Shown here piece by piece: positions 60,294 to 64,000 of a stretch of 64,000 bases of DNA. Position 1 is the first letter of the stretch, and each line of letters starts with the position of its first letter. Below the pieces are notes generated by a model. It was given only the letters and a program-made list of their open reading frames with translations, was not told where the DNA came from and ran no database searches. Source of the DNA: Fen-1298 sp050015675 (lineage in GTDB: Bacteria > Bacteroidota > Ignavibacteria > UBA10030); assembly GCA_050015675.1 (NCBI GenBank), contig JBEKAY010000010.1, forward strand, positions 1-64,000, read 5' to 3'. The position numbers and the translations under genes were made by a program.

Positions 60294-61463
60294 TTACTGC
60301 TCCGGACTTATAACCTCGCCGACCTCAGGCAGATGGATCAGCTTTAGTTCCTTCTTCCCATCTTTACTTACCATTGCACGCTCAAAATAAAATTTGATTC
60401 CTTTGGCGGTTTGCAAGTACGGTGAATCCTGAAGATGATAGTGCAGTACCGGCTCTGTTGCATTTCCGGAACTGCCGCACTGTGCAAGCACTTGCCCGCG
60501 GGCTATTCTGTCTCCTACTTTTACACGAATGCTGCCTTGTTTCAAAAAGGCAAGAACTGAATATTCTTTGTTGGAATGCTGGATGATAATTGTGTTTCCG
60601 ATTTGTGCGTACGGATTGCGCATACCAGGAGAATTCTCACGAATGCCATCAATAACTTCAACAACCGTTCCGGCGGCTGGGGCGATAATTTCTTTTCCGT
60701 ATCCAATATAATCTTCACTTACTTTTCCATCATTCTTATAGCGAAGCCCTGATGCATCTGTTCCGGAAAATTCGTACGTATATTGTTGTTGCAATAAATT
60801 GCGCTGCGTTGTGCCTTCACGAAATTCACCACCGGCTATGACAGTCCAAACGCCCGTAAATGGTAGATACAATTCCGTCTGTTGTTTGTCCGGAACGACT
60901 GGAGCAGCGGGCTGCTTTACCGGACTGGGTGATGGTGTGGAACTTGGTGCAACATCTTTCAAGATTTCCGAATACGCGGAAGAATCTGAGTTAGATTTTG
61001 GTGTTGCTGGTTTGGTGGACGGCGGAATGGAAGTCTGAGCTGTCGCTGCGTTGACCTCCATTGTGCTTGGTGGATTTGGTTGAGGTTCCGAAGCAACATG
61101 AGTGGTAAAGAGAAAACCCTTTATTTTACCTTGATCATCAATATAAAGAGTTAAATCTTGCGCACCGCGTTCGGAATACATAACACAAACAGCTTGATCA
61201 GTTGCTCTCATCTGCGGTGGATCTACTTTGAGAACTTTTCCGAAGGTATCAAAATTGTTTTTAAAAAAATAAGTCGTTTTAAAAAGAGGAAAGGCAACCG
61301 ACATTCCTTTGTCGTACTCTCGTACAATCCCCTCATAATCCTTATTGTTCATCGCCTCAACTAACCGGGAGATAATTTTTACAAACCTTTCATTCCCTTG
61401 CTGCTGTGTAAACAACGGCTGTGCTATGCTAAAGAATAAAAGAATAAATATCATTCTCCTCAT
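60294..61463 (-). CDS. secreted DUF3887 + M23-like protein, first metal motif missing
   Basis: About 389 aa from ATG 61463 (SD AAAGGA). A signal peptide (MRRMIFILLFFSIAQPLFTQ) precedes a DUF3887-type domain (about 24-120: FVKIISRLVEAMNNKDYEGI), a Ser/Pro/Thr-rich linker (about 135-190) and an M23-type beta-lytic domain (about 230-380). The C-terminal H-x-H is present (LHYHLQD), but the usual H-x-x-x-D before APAAGTVVEV reads YGKEI, so a full zinc site is absent. Perhaps a peptidoglycan-binding or regulator homologue, not a peptidase. Confidence 0.82.
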   Translation of the reverse strand: MRRMIFILLFFSIAQPLFTQQQGNERFVKIISRLVEAMNNKDYEGIVREYDKGMSVAFPLFKTTYFFKNNFDTFGKVLKVDPPQMRATDQAVCVMYSERGAQDLTLYIDDQGKIKGFLFTTHVASEPQPNPPSTMEVNAATAQTSIPPSTKPATPKSNSDSSAYSEILKDVAPSSTPSPSPVKQPAAPVVPDKQQTELYLPFTGVWTVIAGGEFREGTTQRNLLQQQYTYEFSGTDASGLRYKNDGKVSEDYIGYGKEIIAPAAGTVVEVIDGIRENSPGMRNPYAQIGNTIIIQHSNKEYSVLAFLKQGSIRVKVGDRIARGQVLAQCGSSGNATEPVLHYHLQDSPYLQTAKGIKFYFERAMVSKDGKKELKLIHLPEVGEVISPEQ

Positions 61464-61642
61464 GATCGATCCTTTCATAAGACTCTGCTTTGCTTGGTTT
61501 CATTCTGAGGAGCCGGCGCACAATGAGCCCGACCGAACCGCTGAACATTAGACCTTTTTTTTGTAAGAATCAATATGCGAATACGCTATAAAAAAAAGGC
61601 AGGTTGGTCACCTTCCTTTGATCATTTTTTTAGAATTTAATT

Positions 61643-62227
61643 TCAGAATTTGCCGAATTTGAATATTAAGATTGCCGAAGGTCCGCTCAAATCAGCGTTG
61701 GTAGATACGATGCTCTTTAAGCCGCTCACATACCGATAGCTAACGCCGGCAGCAATGCGGAAGGAATGCGTGACATTGAGATTTGCGTTGACACTTGGTT
61801 CGAGCACAAAAAATGAATTATTTCTGTGCGATGCATTGAACATATCATCGTCTTCGCGTTTATATCCTATTCCACCGGCGCCAACGAGCAGTCCCACTGA
61901 GAGGTGAAGAAGATCGTTGGATGATGGGATATATTCAAGCTCCACCCCACCGTACCCCATTTCAATATACTTATGAATCGAATCAGTTACTTTCGCTTTC
62001 ACGTCTGTTACTAAGCCATAACCGCCGCCGCCAAGTACGAACGAATGATTGATAATCCAGCCGCCACGGCCGCCAACCATCACTGCATTTTCGCCATTGA
62101 TACTTGTTACTTTGAGAACAGGTCCGCCGAATCCACCGCTTTCAATCTCGCCGTTGATGAGTGTGGCTTCCTGCGCTAAGGCAGAGAATGTGAAAACTAT
62201 AACAAGAAGAGACACAAGTTTTTTCAT
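61643..62227 (-). CDS. small outer-membrane-like protein
   Basis: A 194-aa secreted protein. Signal KKLVSLLVIVFTFSALAQEA, then alternating hydrophobic/polar strands (GENAVMVGGRGGWIINHSFV, LGGGGYGLVTDVKAKV, NANLNVTHSFRIAAGVSYRY) ending in an aromatic (LIFKFGKF), as in eight-stranded beta-barrels. The last residue is Phe, typical of outer-membrane proteins. I recognise no named family. Divergent gap of 180 bp from the M23-like gene. Confidence 0.65.
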   Translation of the reverse strand: MKKLVSLLVIVFTFSALAQEATLINGEIESGGFGGPVLKVTSINGENAVMVGGRGGWIINHSFVLGGGGYGLVTDVKAKVTDSIHKYIEMGYGGVELEYIPSSNDLLHLSVGLLVGAGGIGYKREDDDMFNASHRNNSFFVLEPSVNANLNVTHSFRIAAGVSYRYVSGLKSIVSTNADLSGPSAILIFKFGKF

Positions 62228-62324
62228 AATGACCTCGATTGTTTCTGTGAAATAATTAAGTGTGAATTAAGCCGATGAAAAACATTTGTTAATACGGCAA
62301 AAACTCCACAGAGGTTGCATGCAC

Positions 62325-62648
62325 CTATTGATCTTTCCAATTCCACCAGAGAAGCAATTCAGGATCGTGCCGCTTGTGTGAAGCATAATACACTGCGCAT
62401 CGAAATACGTACAACAAACAACGATCAACCTGCTGTCCGATAAGAGCGCAATGCTTCCGGTAAAGCATTTCCGGATTCTTATTTTTCAAAGCATCAACAG
62501 AGTGAATACCGAGATTCCAAAGATCAAACGAAATACTTTTGCCGACACCGGGAATGGTACGCAGTTCTTGAAGTATTTTTTCTTTGCAGACATAATTATT
62601 TTTCGAGGCATTTGCTGTTTCGAAATTATTTCCCGCATACTTTTTCAT
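62325..62648 (-). CDS. Cdd1/pathogenicity-locus helix-hairpin-helix protein
   Basis: A 107-aa protein. EKILQELRTIPGVGKSISFD is a helix-hairpin-helix (P-G-V-G-K), followed by LWNLGIHSVDALKNKNPEML and YRKHCALIGQQVDRCLLYVF, and the W-rich end PELLLWWNWKDQ. It matches the Cdd1/mitomycin-resistance-like group, probably a non-specific DNA-binding protein. Function unknown. Confidence 0.82.
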   Translation of the reverse strand: MKKYAGNNFETANASKNNYVCKEKILQELRTIPGVGKSISFDLWNLGIHSVDALKNKNPEMLYRKHCALIGQQVDRCLLYVFRCAVYYASHKRHDPELLLWWNWKDQ

Positions 62649-62670
62649 TTATATAAATGAAAAACTCTCC

Positions 62671-63111
62671 TTATAACGGATTCTCTGATGATACGCTCAA
62701 TTGCTTATGAATTTCCCGCAGCAATTTTAATGTTACCCAAAAGGCAATCACTTCTAAAACCAGCACAATCCCAAACGATCCTTCATAAAGAATCTTCCAG
62801 ATTAATGCCGGCTCTTGGACTCTAAATGGCGCTAAAGCAGTGAATCGTGTATAAATATTGTAAATCAATTCTGCAGGTAATATGCCAAGCACAACAACTG
62901 CGCCTTGTCGCGCCGATTGCGTGAATAAAAAAAGAACCGCTGCTAGAGGTGCAAAACAGAAGATTAAAAGAATCGGCGTGTATTCTGTTAATACATAGAA
63001 GAGGTCTATCTTCCCGTGTGCATAATTATAAAGAACAAAGATTGCAGTATGTGTTGAGATCAAATAGGTTGCCTGCTTTGCGAGTAAGCGAGTTTTTTCA
63101 GTTTGTACCAT
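62671..63111 (-). CDS. uncharacterised membrane protein, four TM helices
   Basis: 146 aa from ATG 63111 (AGGAG spaced 5 bp; an upstream ATG at 63126 is less likely). Four hydrophobic stretches: ATYLISTHTAIFVLYNYAHG, YTPILLIFCFAPLAAVLFLF, GAVVVLGILPAELIYNIYTR and the last one near IVLVLEVIAFWVTLKLL. No family recognised. Confidence 0.7.
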   Translation of the reverse strand: MVQTEKTRLLAKQATYLISTHTAIFVLYNYAHGKIDLFYVLTEYTPILLIFCFAPLAAVLFLFTQSARQGAVVVLGILPAELIYNIYTRFTALAPFRVQEPALIWKILYEGSFGIVLVLEVIAFWVTLKLLREIHKQLSVSSENPL

Positions 63112-63148
63112 GACATCTCCTCTCAAGAATTAAATTGAACAGTGTCGG

Positions 63149-64000
63149 TCACCTCTGAGGAATTCTTCGTGCGCACACGAATCGCTTCAGGAGCGGCTCT
63201 TCATAATATTCCGATGACGGATTAAAACTGCTGAACCGTACGCGTTTTGAACTGTGAATATACAATCCGTTTTCCAAGTATAAGGCAACATGTGTAATCC
63301 GTTCTCGTCGTTTCGCTGTAGCTTTTCGGCCGAAGAATAATAAATCCCCTTTTTTCAAATTCTGGAAATTTTCTCCCGGATCGATGGGCATCCCCTGTTG
63401 CGCCTGCTGTTTGGCATCGCGATTCAATTCTACGCCATTCAAATGGAAAACAGTTTTTACAAACCCGGAACAATCCATCCCTTTCACCGACATGCCACCC
63501 CATAAATAGCGAATGCCTAAAAATGATCTTGCAGTCTTCTCAAGATTTTCGCCCGTCGGCACCCGGCTTTTGTTCCATTCACCAACATCTTGAACAAGTG
63601 TATCCGGCACAAATCCATTTCTTCCGTTCGCAAGTTCTACTGCTACCCAGCCATTTTTCTTACCGATACTTTTCAATATACATCCATCAACCATTTCACA
63701 TACAATTGCAGAGGATGTATCTGGTTGCTCATACATCGTACCACTAAACTTTGTGACAATCACCTTGGCGGCGGTATTCCATGCATCCACACCAGCTTGA
63801 TTGGACACAAACACAGAAACAGAATCGAGCCAGCCAAGGTAGCGATCGGAAGTCTGGATAAAATAATATCCACGTTCCTTCTTCAGCAATTTGATAACTG
63901 TCCCCATCAATGCTTGCGTAAGAAGCTCTTCCTGCTTCCCTGGTTTTCGACGAACGTTAGCCACGCTAAGAATAACTATCCCCATGGTGTTACTTCCAAG
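63149..64000 (-). CDS. SH3-domain NlpC/P60 endopeptidase (5' end beyond window)
   Basis: The frame is open to the right edge beyond the ATG at 63985, so the N-terminus is probably missing. GIVILSVANVRRKPGKQEEL and KVIVTKFSGTMYEQPDTSSA are two SH3b domains. The NlpC/P60 domain (about 150-278) has YLWGGMSVKGMDCSGFVKTV (the Cys nucleophile in D-C-S-G), GDLLFFGRKA and ITHVALYLENGLYIHSSK (catalytic His). This family cleaves gamma-D-Glu-meso-Dap bonds in peptidoglycan. Confidence 0.92.
   Translation of the reverse strand, partial: LGSNTMGIVILSVANVRRKPGKQEELLTQALMGTVIKLLKKERGYYFIQTSDRYLGWLDSVSVFVSNQAGVDAWNTAAKVIVTKFSGTMYEQPDTSSAIVCEMVDGCILKSIGKKNGWVAVELANGRNGFVPDTLVQDVGEWNKSRVPTGENLEKTARSFLGIRYLWGGMSVKGMDCSGFVKTVFHLNGVELNRDAKQQAQQGMPIDPGENFQNLKKGDLLFFGRKATAKRRERITHVALYLENGLYIHSSKRVRFSSFNPSSEYYEEPLLKRFVCARRIPQR

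Noticed and set aside
1..64000. Search by eye for CRISPR arrays, tRNA and rRNA genes
   Set aside because: No regularly spaced repeat-spacer units, no cloverleaf-like segments with GTTCRANNC boxes in gene gaps, and no rRNA-like stretches were noticed. This was a visual check only, not a scan.

Overview
The window (about 42-45% G+C by eye) looks like a chromosomal contig of an FCB-group bacterium, most likely an Ignavibacteria/Chlorobi-like or other Bacteroidota relative. The hints are the mreB-mreC order, a YfhO-type membrane protein, a compact his operon with a HAD-HisB fusion and a TrpR-like regulator, EtfBA, AmmeMemoRadiSam-type radical SAM, DHS/ODC polyamine genes, many genes with weak Shine-Dalgarno sites, and A+T-rich spacers. 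The taxonomic call is inference. No tRNA, rRNA or CRISPR array was recognised.

Layout. 1-1726: 3' end of a DNA methyltransferase and its probable restriction-endonuclease partner. 1741-4017: mreB and mreC, split by a frameshifted S23/four-helix-bundle gene. 4100-29002: a large surface-polysaccharide locus holding family 2, 4, 9, CgeB-like and GT-A-type glycosyltransferases, two NAD-sugar epimerases of the CDP-paratose/tyvelose type, an FdtA-like ketoisomerase with a DegT/DnrJ aminotransferase (together a 3-amino-3,6-dideoxyhexose branch), a Wzx-like flippase, two large multi-spanning proteins and about eight SAM methyltransferases. It is a mosaic, with a dead methyltransferase (7261-7497), a duplicated flippase 5' end (19679-19850) and two enzyme fusions (5927-7252 and 17828-19651).

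29099-34302 is accessory: small stress-type proteins, a TcmP/three-Cys-motif pair (30470-32101), TfoX-N and DUF3795 proteins, and a REP-type Y1 transposase. The last two modules lie between repeated copies of the 3' end of an S24/LexA-like repressor gene. The repressor (33652-34302) is transcribed divergently from a DUF559 nuclease, a RecA-fold protein without a P-loop, an 84-aa protein and a family-B DNA polymerase with altered catalytic motifs (34537-38269). ACGACA-N4-TGTCGT-type operators sit on both promoters. This is the best candidate in the window for a little-described system: an SOS-like, repressor-controlled polymerase cassette.

38844-46139: complete minus-strand his operon (hisG-D-C-B-H-A-F-IE), preceded by a TrpR/YerC-like gene, with matching palindromes at the hisG and regulator promoters. 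46255-50611: threonine dehydratase, EtfB, EtfA, a BFN/UVR protein and a TPR protein. 50635-53041: deoxyhypusine-synthase-like and ornithine-decarboxylase genes, a likely putrescine-to-homospermidine route. 53081-64000: MFS exporter, AmmeMemoRadiSam radical SAM enzyme, SRPBCC protein, EEP-like lipoprotein, DUF421 membrane protein, two tandem TPR/TerB-like/pseudo-receiver paralogues, M23-like protein, small outer-membrane-like protein, Cdd1 helix-hairpin-helix protein, a membrane protein and an SH3-NlpC/P60 hydrolase that runs off the right edge.
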